DNA from: Bog-375 sp049587755
GTDB taxonomy: Bacteria > Acidobacteriota > Terriglobia > Bryobacterales > Bryobacteraceae
Assembly (NCBI GenBank): GCA_049587755.1
Contig: JBAVEN010000034.1
Location: forward strand, 1-64,000
Length of the DNA stretch: 64,000 bases
Reading direction: 5' to 3'
Shown: positions 43,524-51,759 of the stretch, piece by piece
Layout of the letters: each line of letters starts with the position of its first letter
Position numbering within the stretch: the first letter of the stretch is position 1
The notes under the pieces: generated by a model
What the model saw: the letters and a program-made list of their open reading frames with translations, nothing else
What the model was told of the DNA's origin: nothing
The model's database searches: none
Position numbers and translations under genes: made by a program

Positions 43524-45397
43524 CAGAGTTCTCCGCTGGCTACGCCGGCGACGGCAGATTGCGGGAGGGTGAGCACGACGCGAGTGCGGTCCCCGCCGCT
43601 CTCCCAGGATAATCGGGCGGAATCGCCGTAGTAGCCGCGGAGGCGTTCGGCGACATTGCGCAACCCGTGGCCCTCGCCCGGCACCTGAAGCGAGAAGCCG
43701 GGGGGGAAGCCAGGGCCAGTGTCGAAGACCTCGACTGATAGCCGTCCGTTTTCGAGCGCCGCGCGCAGGCCCACAGTTCCCCGGCCTTCCCTGGCAGAGA
43801 CGCCGTGCTTGATGGCGTTCTCGATGAGGGGCTGGATGCTCATCGCCGGAATCCGAATTCGCGCGGCGGCGGGATCGACATCGAGCTCCACCTGCAGGTG
43901 TTCGCCGAAGCGCGCCTGTTCGATGCGCAGATAGGCGGTGATGAACTCGATCTCTTCGCCGAGCGGCGCCCATTCGTTCTCGGATTTGCGGAGGGTGTAG
44001 CGGAAGACCTGGGCCAGGCGCTCGATGGTTTCATCGGCCAGGTCAGGCTGGTATTGCATGAGGCCGGCGATCACGCTGAGGGAGTTGAAAAGGAAGTGGG
44101 GATTGATTTGGGCGCGCAGGGCCTTCAGCTCAGCGCGGCTGGCCAGCAGACGGAGCTGATGTTCGCGCTCCTCCTGGCGGCGGCGATCGGCGCGGAAGCG
44201 GACGTTTTCGAGAACCATGCCGAGCGTGCCGGCGAGCGATTGCAACAAGCGGCGGTCGTCGCTCAGGAACGGGATGCCGTCAGTACGCGGGGCGAGCAGG
44301 ATGAATCCGTGGCAAGCTGCGGCGTGTTCGATCTCGGCGCAGAGAGCTTCCTCTTCCTGGCCGGAGTGGGGAGCGGTTGCGCCGGTGAAGCCGATTTGCG
44401 CCGGCGCCTGGAAGATGGCGGCGAGGCTGGCGCCGGCACGCGCACGGAGTTCCTCTTCAGTGGCGGCCCTTTGCACGTCGCGGATGAACTGGCGCTCGGC
44501 CTCGACCGCGGAGTAAGGGCGGCGCAGCCAGAGGCGGTCAATGGCGCGGGCCACCTGTGTGTAGACCCAAGGTCCCGCGAGCCAAAAAAATATGAAGCCG
44601 TAAAGCCACGGCGTGGCGCCGTCGGGAAGGCGGACCAGCGAGCGCGTCGCCGCCACGATGGCCGCCGTCAGGGCGGCCAGTCCCAGGGCGAGGAAAACGC
44701 CGCGCTTCATGAGTACATCGAAGAAGACCAGCCGCTCGCGGTAATACAGGCTGACGCAGAAGAAGGCTAGCAGCAGGTAATCGGGTATCTGGTCCACCCA
44801 GGCGCCGGCATCGGACAGGCTGGCGGTGGCGCACACCAGCATGAGCACCAGCAGGACGCGAATCCAACGGCCATGCGCCAGGTGGGCTTGGTGCAAGCGA
44901 TGCCGCGAGAAGACTTGAAACAGGAGGCCCATGCCAGCGGCCGCGGCCAGGGCGACTGCGGGAGCGCGATAGAGGTTGTCGCTCCAGGGCTGGTTGAGGA
45001 GGCCGCTTCCTTGCAACACGCGCGCCAGTGCGGCGGCGACGCTGGCAGCATAGAATGCCGCGAGCAGCCAGCGCCAGCCGCGGCCGGCGGGGAGGCCGTT
45101 GCCGCCGCTCTCGAGAACCAGGTGGAAGATGAGCGGAGGCAACAGACCGAGGGCCAGGCTGCGAATCGTCTGGAGCGCAACCGAGAGCCAGGGCCCGGCG
45201 CTTTGCGGAATGGATGTCTGGTATAGCAGGTTGCTCAGAAAGGCGACGGCGCAAACCAGCGTGAAAGCGGGCAAGGCGGTCTGCGGGCGTCGCTTGCCAC
45301 GGTGGCGCTCGCCCCAGTAGAACAAGGCCAGCGTGGAGAAAGTCAGAGCGCCGAATGCGAAGATCGCCAGCGAAGTTACTTCAAGCAATCGATCCAT
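43520..45397 (-). CDS. LytS/YehU-type membrane sensor histidine kinase
   Basis: A 625-residue kinase. About seven or eight membrane helices in the first ~260 residues are followed by a GAF-like segment (~290-400). The histidine-kinase domain of the LytS type has H434 in LRAQINPHFLFNSLSVIAGL. The ATPase region has MSIQPLIENAIKHGV and VFDTGPGFPPG. It is coupled to the LytTR regulator. The 160-residue exported protein lies 23 bp upstream on the same strand and may be its accessory or target. Confidence 0.92.
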   Translation of the reverse strand: MDRLLEVTSLAIFAFGALTFSTLALFYWGERHRGKRRPQTALPAFTLVCAVAFLSNLLYQTSIPQSAGPWLSVALQTIRSLALGLLPPLIFHLVLESGGNGLPAGRGWRWLLAAFYAASVAAALARVLQGSGLLNQPWSDNLYRAPAVALAAAAGMGLLFQVFSRHRLHQAHLAHGRWIRVLLVLMLVCATASLSDAGAWVDQIPDYLLLAFFCVSLYYRERLVFFDVLMKRGVFLALGLAALTAAIVAATRSLVRLPDGATPWLYGFIFFWLAGPWVYTQVARAIDRLWLRRPYSAVEAERQFIRDVQRAATEEELRARAGASLAAIFQAPAQIGFTGATAPHSGQEEEALCAEIEHAAACHGFILLAPRTDGIPFLSDDRRLLQSLAGTLGMVLENVRFRADRRRQEEREHQLRLLASRAELKALRAQINPHFLFNSLSVIAGLMQYQPDLADETIERLAQVFRYTLRKSENEWAPLGEEIEFITAYLRIEQARFGEHLQVELDVDPAAARIRIPAMSIQPLIENAIKHGVSAREGRGTVGLRAALENGRLSVEVFDTGPGFPPGFSLQVPGEGHGLRNVAERLRGYYGDSARLSWESGGDRTRVVLTLPQSAVAGVASGELC

Positions 45398-45420
45398 CGT
45401 CCGCCGGGTCCCAGACTATT

Positions 45421-45903
45421 TCATTTAGCATACTCCGTCGGCTTGCCCGTCAAAGCCTCGAGGATGCGGCAGATCTGAGCAGAGGCAGTGACGGAGTTCA
45501 AGAGTACGGCTGCTGGTTTGTCATCGTCCCTGCGATAGATGATGCCGACGAAAGCATAGTCCAAGAGCATACCGAACAGCGTCGGCCGCTTGGACGGGAG
45601 ATGGGCGCCGCTAACGTCGGCGACCCGCTGCCAGGCGCCCGGGCCGGAAACTACCGCCGTGATCTGGGAAGGTTTGACCCTCTCCGTCAGTTGATGCCCG
45701 AAGACGGATGAGGGAGCAATCGTCAGCACCACGCGATCCGGATTCGAGGTGATGGTAACGGTTGTGTTCCAGTCGTACGGGCTGGTTTTGATCGGAAGTG
45801 TGCCGCCGATATATTGGACCTTGTTCCAAGATCTTCGCTCCGCCGCAGAGGTGAGAAGGCCGATCGCGGTCACTACGAGGAACGATCTGAGGGCCCGTCG
45901 CAT
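45421..45903 (-). CDS. exported protein of unknown function
   Basis: 160 residues with N-terminal signal peptide MRRALRSFLVVTAIGLLTSA. The mature part is beta-rich (YDWNTTVTITSNPDRVVLTI, ITAVVSGPGAWQRVADV). I recognise no family. It ends 23 bp before the LytS-type kinase gene and is probably in its operon. TTGTAC and TATACT (18 bp apart, at 45947-45942 and 45923-45918 on the gene strand) lie just upstream and could be its promoter, giving a leader of only ~8 bases. Confidence 0.68.
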   Translation of the reverse strand: MRRALRSFLVVTAIGLLTSAAERRSWNKVQYIGGTLPIKTSPYDWNTTVTITSNPDRVVLTIAPSSVFGHQLTERVKPSQITAVVSGPGAWQRVADVSGAHLPSKRPTLFGMLLDYAFVGIIYRRDDDKPAAVLLNSVTASAQICRILEALTGKPTEYAK

Positions 45904-46087
45904 CTCGAATCGACTTCAGTATAAGGGCGCCTCACCGGCCGGTACAATGGATTCCCGCCGAGTGGCGGAAGCCGATTCTGAGCGGCTGGAAGAGCTTTTG
46001 AGCGGCCCGCGCCGCTCAACGTCAATTCCAGCCAGTCAACGGATTTTGGTGGCCGGAGCCGGACCATCCATCTAAGATGAGGATGAC

Positions 46088-46714
46088 ATGCGCAAGCGTT
46101 TCGTGATGGAGTTTCTGCTCGTGACTCTGGGCTCCAGCGCCGCCGCGGCACAAGCGCTCCAAAACTTGGACGTAGCCATTTTGGGCGGGACCGCATTGAG
46201 CACGGGCGCCTGGAATACGTCCCTGGTCGCCGGCGGGACGAACATCACGCTGCAATGCCCGCGCGGATTCACTTTGCAGACTGACGATGGGTACCAGATT
46301 GCGCGCGTGTCGGCTGCCAGCCTGATGGCCGATCTTTCGTTGCTCTTCCCCAGTCCCGGTGGGTTGAATTCCAATGTGCCCGTCTCTTCCGGCAGCGGCA
46401 ACTCCGGGATGGCGGGAACACTGGGATTGCGGCTGATGGTTCCGGTGAGCTCGCGGCTGTCCATTTATGCGGTGTCTGGCGGTGGCGCCGGGTCTTTTCA
46501 ATCGCTGGTGGTGACTGGAGGAGCCAACCCCTCGGTTTCAACCGATTCGACGGTTCACGGCGTGTTCGTCTTCGGCGGCGGTGCGGATTTCCGGCTGTCG
46601 AAGGGCCTCAGTCTACGGGTGGAGGCCAGGGATTTGGTTACGGGCAAAGAACTGGACGGGGCGACCGGACGCCATCACTGGTTGCCGACGCTCGGCGTAG
46701 CATTTCATTTCTGA
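46088..46714 (+). CDS. outer-membrane beta-barrel-like protein, first tandem copy
   Basis: 208 residues with signal peptide MRKRFVMEFLLVTLGSSAAA and a cleavable AQA. The mature part has alternating strands with polar turns and a terminal aromatic F (LPTLGVAFHF), the usual outer-membrane insertion signal. The second gene downstream repeats the same order of blocks: MxADxxSxFxFP, LGLRLMVPV, FxFGGGADxRLSxxxSLRxE and DLVTGxEL. No function is assigned; small barrels of this size are structural or adhesive in many bacteria. Confidence 0.72.
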   Translation: MRKRFVMEFLLVTLGSSAAAAQALQNLDVAILGGTALSTGAWNTSLVAGGTNITLQCPRGFTLQTDDGYQIARVSAASLMADLSLLFPSPGGLNSNVPVSSGSGNSGMAGTLGLRLMVPVSSRLSIYAVSGGGAGSFQSLVVTGGANPSVSTDSTVHGVFVFGGGADFRLSKGLSLRVEARDLVTGKELDGATGRHHWLPTLGVAFHF

Positions 46715-46724
46715 GGAGGATGAC

Positions 46725-47336
46725 ATGCGCAAGAGTTTCCTGACGCGGTTTCTCATCGCGGCTCTGTGGTCCGGCGCCGCGTACGCGCAGGGAATCCAAA
46801 ACTATGACATATTCATTTCGGCGGGGCCGGTGTGGACCAGGTCCAATGTGATCCCCGGGACGAACGTCACGCTGGCCGGCTCGACGGGCCACAGTATCGA
46901 GATCGACTATGGCTACCAGTTCGAACGAATGTCGGCTGCCAGCCTGATGGCCGATGTCTGGAGCACATTCGCCTTTCCGGGCGCGTGGAAGGCCGAGTTG
47001 CCCGTCTCGGGCGGAAACTCCTCTTCCTGGGGCGCGTTCGCGCTGGGATTACGGCTGATGGTTCCGGTGAAACCACGGCTGTCGTTCTATGCGGTGTCTG
47101 ACGGCGGTTTCACGGCCTTTAGCATTCCATTCGTAACCGAGGGCGCCAACCCCACGGTTACGTCGACTGGTGACACTTCTCACGGCGCATTCATCTTCGG
47201 AGGTGGCGCGGACCTGCGGCTGTCGCGATGGTTCAGCCTGCGGGCGGAAGTGAGGGATTTGGTCACGGGCAGGGAGTTGAGCGGAGCCGGGCGGAATCAC
47301 CCGTTGCCGGTATTCGGCGTGGCGATTCATTTCTGA
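46725..47336 (+). CDS. outer-membrane beta-barrel-like protein, second tandem copy
   Basis: 203 residues, paralogue of the preceding gene, 10 bp downstream and preceded by the same GAGGATGAC leader. The signal peptide is MRKSFLTRFLIAALWSGAAY and the protein ends LPVFGVAIHF. Shared blocks include SAASLMAD, ALGLRLMVPVKPRLSFYAVS, AFIFGGGADLRLSRWFSLRA and RDLVTGRELSG. The N-terminal third is the most diverged part, which suggests surface loops under different selection. Confidence 0.72.
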   Translation: MRKSFLTRFLIAALWSGAAYAQGIQNYDIFISAGPVWTRSNVIPGTNVTLAGSTGHSIEIDYGYQFERMSAASLMADVWSTFAFPGAWKAELPVSGGNSSSWGAFALGLRLMVPVKPRLSFYAVSDGGFTAFSIPFVTEGANPTVTSTGDTSHGAFIFGGGADLRLSRWFSLRAEVRDLVTGRELSGAGRNHPLPVFGVAIHF

Positions 47337-47440
47337 AGACCGGCCGGAGCGGGCGCGCTGAAGGGATGAGGACACCACCGTATCGCCGCCCAGCGGTTCA
47401 CGCCTGGACGAAAGCGGCGCCGCGGGACAGACGCCGAACC

Positions 47441-47764
47441 CTAATGGGGGCGCACGAATTCGTAGCGCTCCAGGGTGGCGGCTACATGATAAGCCGGCGC
47501 GCCTTCGTGGTAACCGTTGGCTGCGCGTTCCAATCGAACGACCTTGCCCACACAGCGCAGGCTGATGGGCTGTTTCTCATCCTGGTTCAGGGTGATGACG
47601 TATTCAATCGAACCGGTCACCGACGGCTCGCTTTCGGTTGTGAAGAGCACTCCCGTCGAACTGATGTTCTTGGTGTGGCCGGCCAAGGTGATTCGCTCAA
47701 CGCCGGAGCGTACGACGGACAGTGGGAGGTGGAGCGTGAATCGCCGCGTTCTTCTGTGTTCCAT
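47441..47764 (-). CDS. PilZ-domain protein
   Basis: A 107-residue single PilZ domain. The N-terminal HRRTRRFTLHLPLSVV provides the RxxxR motif and TKNISSTGVLF the (D/N)xSxxG motif that bind cyclic di-GMP. It probably acts as a c-di-GMP-responsive adaptor; the partner is unknown. The Tad pilus genes 2.7 kb away are a possible but unproven connection. Confidence 0.85.
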   Translation of the reverse strand: MEHRRTRRFTLHLPLSVVRSGVERITLAGHTKNISSTGVLFTTESEPSVTGSIEYVITLNQDEKQPISLRCVGKVVRLERAANGYHEGAPAYHVAATLERYEFVRPH

Positions 47765-47940
47765 GAGTAGATCGTCTTAAATGCTACTGGTGCGACGACC
47801 CGCAAATCAATAGACCGCGCTGCACACCAACCACTACCGGTACTAGCATTCGGGGTTCATTAGTACAGGGGGATAAGGGGGGTGGGGGTGGGCCCAGTAG
47901 CCGATTGACCAGCCCAGCGGCCCACGCCCCGTTTGAGAAA

Positions 47941-48246
47941 CTACCTCACGAAGACAAACACAATCAGCAACGTGTAAAGCGCCAGTGACTCGATGAAAGC
48001 CAGACCGATCAGCATCGCCAACTGAATCGCCCCGGCCGCTCCGGGATTGCGCCCCATGCCTTCCACCGCGCTGGCAATGGCCTTGCCCTGCCCCAGCCCG
48101 CAAAGGCCGGATGCAATCGCCATCGACAATCCGGCGGCCAGCGGGTTCCACTGAGTGGCCGCAGCCGCAGCGCCCGGCGTCTGCGCGCACAGCACGCAAC
48201 TGCCAAGCAACATCAGTGCCAGCACGAAAAACAGTTTCTTCGTCAT
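47941..48246 (-). CDS. atpE: ATP synthase F0 subunit c
   Basis: 101 residues forming the membrane rotor ring. A signal-like N-terminal extension (MTKKLFFVLALMLLGSCVLC, then AQ) precedes the two-helix hairpin. Helix 1 carries SGLCGLGQGKA, and helix 2 carries the ion-binding carboxylate E86 in GLAFIESLALY. Q53, E86, S87 and Y91 keep the exact spacing of Q32, E65, S66 and Y70 of the sodium-binding Ilyobacter ring; the T67 equivalent is Leu. The ribosome site AGGAG is good. It lies downstream of atpB. Confidence 0.95.
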   Translation of the reverse strand: MTKKLFFVLALMLLGSCVLCAQTPGAAAAATQWNPLAAGLSMAIASGLCGLGQGKAIASAVEGMGRNPGAAGAIQLAMLIGLAFIESLALYTLLIVFVFVR

Positions 48247-48341
48247 TTGTTTTCTCCTGAATGAAATCGCCCGAGGAGGTGGTTCCCGCCGCGCCTGGGG
48301 AGACCGGCGGGCTCACGCTCAAAGGCGGCATAAAGCCGGAA

Positions 48342-49070
48342 TTAATGTTCGTGTGCGATCGAGCTGCCCACGTAAGACATAGCCAGCAACATAAAAATGT
48401 AAGCCTGCACCACGCCCACGAATATGTGCAGACCCATGAAAATCACCGGCACCACTAAGTAGGTCAGGCTGAGAAACACCATTGTCACTTGCTCGCCGGC
48501 GAACATGTTGGCATAGAGACGAATGGTGAGCGAAAGTGGACGCGCCAGATGGCTGACGATTTCGATCGGAAACATTAGAAATGCCAGCCACCATTTGGGC
48601 CCCATGAACTGCAAAATGTATTTGAAACCGTGCGCCTGTACTCCCATCAGGTTGTAATAAAAGAAAGTTGCCATGGCGCAGCCGAGGGTGACTGGCGCAT
48701 TCATGGTGGGAGACTCGAAGGCAGGGATGAGTCCCATCAGGTTCGAAACCAGAATAAAGATGAAGATGGTTCCGAAGAAAGCCAGATAGCGCGCGCCCTC
48801 CGGCCCCATCTGGCCCTCGGCCTGGCCGCGGACGAAATCGTACAGCAACTCGAAGGTCTGCTGCATCTTACCCGGCTTGGCGGCCGAAAGGCGCGCGCGC
48901 AAGATGGCGACCACCACCACCAGCGCCAGGAACACCAGAAACTGCATCAGGATGTAGTTCGCCCAGGGCCGCGCCTGGGGGTGCATTCCAACCAATTGCA
49001 GCGCGGCGTTTCCCAAATCGCTAAAGCGGTCGTTGAAGATCCTGGTGATCCAGAGTTCGCTTTCTTGCAT
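48342..49070 (-). CDS. atpB: ATP synthase F0 subunit a
   Basis: A 242-residue stator half-channel protein. It has membrane helices and the conserved ISLLMNLMGLIP-like region (ILVSNLMGLIPAFESPTMNA). The essential Arg is in ARPLSLTIRLYANMFAGE, and the last helices (VGVVQAYIFMLLAMSYVGSS) match the family. It overlaps the upstream atpI gene by 50 bp in another frame. atpE follows after 95 bp. Confidence 0.96.
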   Translation of the reverse strand: MQESELWITRIFNDRFSDLGNAALQLVGMHPQARPWANYILMQFLVFLALVVVVAILRARLSAAKPGKMQQTFELLYDFVRGQAEGQMGPEGARYLAFFGTIFIFILVSNLMGLIPAFESPTMNAPVTLGCAMATFFYYNLMGVQAHGFKYILQFMGPKWWLAFLMFPIEIVSHLARPLSLTIRLYANMFAGEQVTMVFLSLTYLVVPVIFMGLHIFVGVVQAYIFMLLAMSYVGSSIAHEH

Positions 49071-49434
49071 ACACCAACTCGAAGAGGATTTCGATGAAGA
49101 TCGCCGCGATCAGCGCGAGCATCCCGACGATTACAGCCGGCACGGGTATCGAAGAAAACCGTACTATAGCATAGCCGCAGCCGCCCAAAAGGAAGTACCG
49201 CAGCGCCAACTGGAGAGAGGAATGCGTGCGTTCCCCGCCGAGCGCTGCGACCAGCCGCTTCAGCCAGTGGAAGTTGAAGCAGGCCGCCACCGATCCGGCC
49301 AGGAAACCGGCTCCCCATCTCCAACCGGCCGCCGCGCCGGCCAGCGCCGTGCCGGCCACGGCTACACAGGCGAGAATACGCGCAATGCGGCGGCTGGCGC
49401 GTTCGAAGTCGAGCTCGTCAGCCATCGTTGTCAT
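49021..49434 (-). CDS. atpI: AtpI-like F0 accessory membrane protein
   Basis: A 137-residue protein with four predicted helices (ILACVAVAGTALAGAAAGWR, GFLAGSVAACFNFHWLKRL, FLLGGCGYAIVRF, VGMLALIAAIFIEILF), matching the ATP-synthase-I family that helps c-ring assembly. It sits between atpZ and atpB and overlaps both. ATG 49434 and 49425 are both possible starts. Confidence 0.8.
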   Translation of the reverse strand: MTTMADELDFERASRRIARILACVAVAGTALAGAAAGWRWGAGFLAGSVAACFNFHWLKRLVAALGGERTHSSLQLALRYFLLGGCGYAIVRFSSIPVPAVIVGMLALIAAIFIEILFELVYARKRTLDHQDLQRPL

Positions 49435-49642
49435 GGGTGTCCCGCATCACCTGGCGGATGAGCTGGACGAAGCCGGCGACGATTCCCAGCAGCAGGCCGG
49501 CGATGTTGAGGTAGCCGGTGCCGAAGGCCTTGTCGAGCAGATGGCCGAGGAGCCAGCCGACGAGGATCGAAACCGGCAGAAGCAATGCCAGCGTGCTGTA
49601 TTCCGCCGCTTGTTCGGTGAAGGATTTCTTGCGCGCCACCAC
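49418..49642 (-). CDS. atpZ: AtpZ/AtpI-type small F0 protein
   Basis: 74 residues with two membrane helices (YSTLALLLPVSILVGWLLGHLL and YLNIAGLLLGIVAGFVQLIR) and the GHLLDKAFGT turn typical of AtpZ-type proteins encoded at the head of F0 operons. It is implicated in rotor assembly and Mg/Ca handling in some species. It overlaps the atpI start. Confidence 0.8.
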   Translation of the reverse strand: MVARKKSFTEQAAEYSTLALLLPVSILVGWLLGHLLDKAFGTGYLNIAGLLLGIVAGFVQLIRQVMRDTHDNDG

Positions 49643-49726
49643 GTTCAGTGTAACCGGGTTTCGGTTTCGCGGATTGGCGGAGCTGGGTGGCAGGCCTTTC
49701 GGCCTGCAGCGTCGAGACTCTTGTCG

Positions 49727-50008
49727 TCAGATTGATGCGGTGACGATCGCCGTCAGGTTCCAGGCGATACACAGCGCGAACAAAACGTTGATGCGGCGCA
49801 GCATTTTCAATCGGCCGCTGCGGTAAGCGTAATACGCCACGGCGACACCCGCCAGCTTGACCGCCAGCAGCGGCAGCGCCGGGCCTGCCTGGGAGGCATG
49901 GAGGGCCGCGCGCACCAGCGGATTGCCTTCAGCCACTCCCCGGCCTAGAAACAGGAGGGTGGTGAGCCCGTCCAGGGCTTGCAGGCAGATGAAGGCGATG
50001 AGCGGCAT
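49727..50008 (-). CDS. DUF5658-like small membrane protein
   Basis: 93 residues, three helices. The N-terminal LQALDGLTTLLFLGRGVAEG followed by NPLVRAAL is the DUF5658 pattern. It lies 84 bp upstream of atpZ on the same strand and may be the first gene of the F0 operon. Its function is unknown. Confidence 0.7.
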   Translation of the reverse strand: MPLIAFICLQALDGLTTLLFLGRGVAEGNPLVRAALHASQAGPALPLLAVKLAGVAVAYYAYRSGRLKMLRRINVLFALCIAWNLTAIVTASI

Positions 50009-50115
50009 GCCATCACTTTGCGGTGGCGCGCCGGCCGGCGCAATGGTACCAGTTCCAGTACAAATCCGATGCGATTATGAAACCCAATTAACTGCCGATA
50101 TGTTGTGTTGGACCC

Positions 50116-51738
50116 ATGGTTGGTGAGCCTCTAACCTGGCGCAGGCTGCTGAAGCCATCGGCGGCGGACATGTTTTTGGCAGCGGTGGCGGGGTCGCTTT
50201 TCTGCCGTTCCCAGGCGCTCCATGCCCTACTCTCGGATGGAGACACGGGCTGGCACATTCGCGCTGGCGAGGCCATTCTGGCAAGCGGGAGGATCCCCGC
50301 GCGGGACATCTTTTCCTTTTCACGTCCCGCGGCTCCCTGGTTTGCCTGGGAGTGGTTGTCGGATGTGATTTTCGCCTGGGTTTATCGTCTCCGCGGGCTG
50401 GAGGCGGTGGTAGCGCTGGCCGCAGCGGTGATTTCCGCCGCGGCCGTCTTGCTGTTTCTATGGATGCTCGGGCGCGGTTGCGGGCTGTGGGTATCGGCGG
50501 CGGCGGCGTTGGCCGCCATCAGCGCGGGCAGCATCCACTTTCTGGCGCGGCCGCACGTTTTTTCGTTGTTGTTGCTGGTGGCCGGGTTGTGGCTGCTCGA
50601 CTGCGACCGGCGGCATGCCACGCGGGCGGTGTGGCTAGCGGTGCCGCTGGCGGCGTTGTGGGCCAACCTGCACGGCGGTTTTCTGGCCTGGATTGCGGTG
50701 CTCGGCCTGGCGGCGGTGGCAGCGGCCTGGGAGCGCGACCGGCTGCGCTGGCGCCGGTACGCGCTGGTGACGGCGGCGAGCGCACTGGCGACGCTGGCCA
50801 ATCCGTATGGCTGGCGGCTGCACCAGCACATCCTGAGCTATCTCGGATCCAGTTGGATTCTCGACCACGTGCAGGAGTTCCAGTCGCCGCGCATCCGCTC
50901 GGAGAGCATGGTAGTGTTTGCGCTGCTGCTGCTGGCCGGAGCGGCCGCGGCGGCGCTCGAGATGGCGCGCGGCCGGCGCTTCGAACCGCTGCTGGCGTGG
51001 TGTTTCGGGTTCGCGGCGCTGCGTTCGGCGCGCTACGTTCCCCTTTACGCGCTGGCGGCGGCTCCGCTGCTCGCTTCCCAATGCGCCGCCTGGTGGCAGC
51101 GCGCGGCCGCGGCGCGGAGGCCGAGGAGCCCGTTGCGTATCTTTTGGGAATTGGGGCAGGAGTTCGGCCACGCCCGCGGCATCGGCCTGTGCGGACCGTT
51201 GGTGGCGGGGGCGCTGCTGGCGGCCGGTTTGCACGTAGCCCGCATTGTCGACTTTCCGCGCGCCGGTTTTCCGCTGGCCGCGATCGACAACAACCGCGCC
51301 ATCCTGGCGCCGCCCGGCGCCATGCCACGCATTCTCACCTCCGACCAGTGGGCCGACTATCTGTTGTTCCGCTTGTACCCGCGGCAGCGCGTCTTTTTCG
51401 ACGGGCGCAGCGATTTCTACGGCCCCAAGCTGGGAGACGATTACCAGGTGCTGGAATACGGCGGCATCGGCTGGCGGGAGATGCTGGCGCTGTATGGTTT
51501 CGAGCTGGCGCTCGTGCCGCGCGACTGGCCGCTCGAGCGGCTGCTGGCCGTCGACGCCGACTGGGAGCGGGTGTACGACGACGGCCAGGCCACGCTCTAC
51601 CGGCGGCGCGCGCCGCCGGCGCCGAAACCGGTGGTGGCCGGCCGGTTGGCAGCGCAGCCTGGCACCGCGTTTCTGAGCGGCGCGCGCCGGCAGCCGGTTT
51701 CCGGGCCTTTTCAGCCGGACGATTATTGGACGCATTGA
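50116..51738 (+). CDS. polytopic membrane protein, GT-C-like
   Basis: 540 residues with ~10-12 helices. LLSDGDTGWHIRAGEAILAS places an acidic DTGWH motif in the first loop, a position used by GT-C sugar transferases. A soluble tail (residues ~400-540) contains the conserved-looking FFDGRSDFYGPKLGDDY block. It is the first gene of the Tad cluster, 21 bp before cpaB, and could modify pilin or envelope sugars. Family identity remains tentative. Confidence 0.7.
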   Translation: MVGEPLTWRRLLKPSAADMFLAAVAGSLFCRSQALHALLSDGDTGWHIRAGEAILASGRIPARDIFSFSRPAAPWFAWEWLSDVIFAWVYRLRGLEAVVALAAAVISAAAVLLFLWMLGRGCGLWVSAAAALAAISAGSIHFLARPHVFSLLLLVAGLWLLDCDRRHATRAVWLAVPLAALWANLHGGFLAWIAVLGLAAVAAAWERDRLRWRRYALVTAASALATLANPYGWRLHQHILSYLGSSWILDHVQEFQSPRIRSESMVVFALLLLAGAAAAALEMARGRRFEPLLAWCFGFAALRSARYVPLYALAAAPLLASQCAAWWQRAAAARRPRSPLRIFWELGQEFGHARGIGLCGPLVAGALLAAGLHVARIVDFPRAGFPLAAIDNNRAILAPPGAMPRILTSDQWADYLLFRLYPRQRVFFDGRSDFYGPKLGDDYQVLEYGGIGWREMLALYGFELALVPRDWPLERLLAVDADWERVYDDGQATLYRRRAPPAPKPVVAGRLAAQPGTAFLSGARRQPVSGPFQPDDYWTH

Positions 51739-51759
51739 TACAGAACGAGGTACACGAGC

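Noticed and set aside
42777..43973. 398-codon reading that extends the LytTR regulator upstream
   Set aside because: The added N-terminal part is the kinase gene read in another frame; the receiver domain starts at TTG 43523.
47765..47940. Possible small RNA or terminator after atpE
   Set aside because: The G-run and GGGCCC sequences give only weak, ambiguous pairing and no clear T-run.
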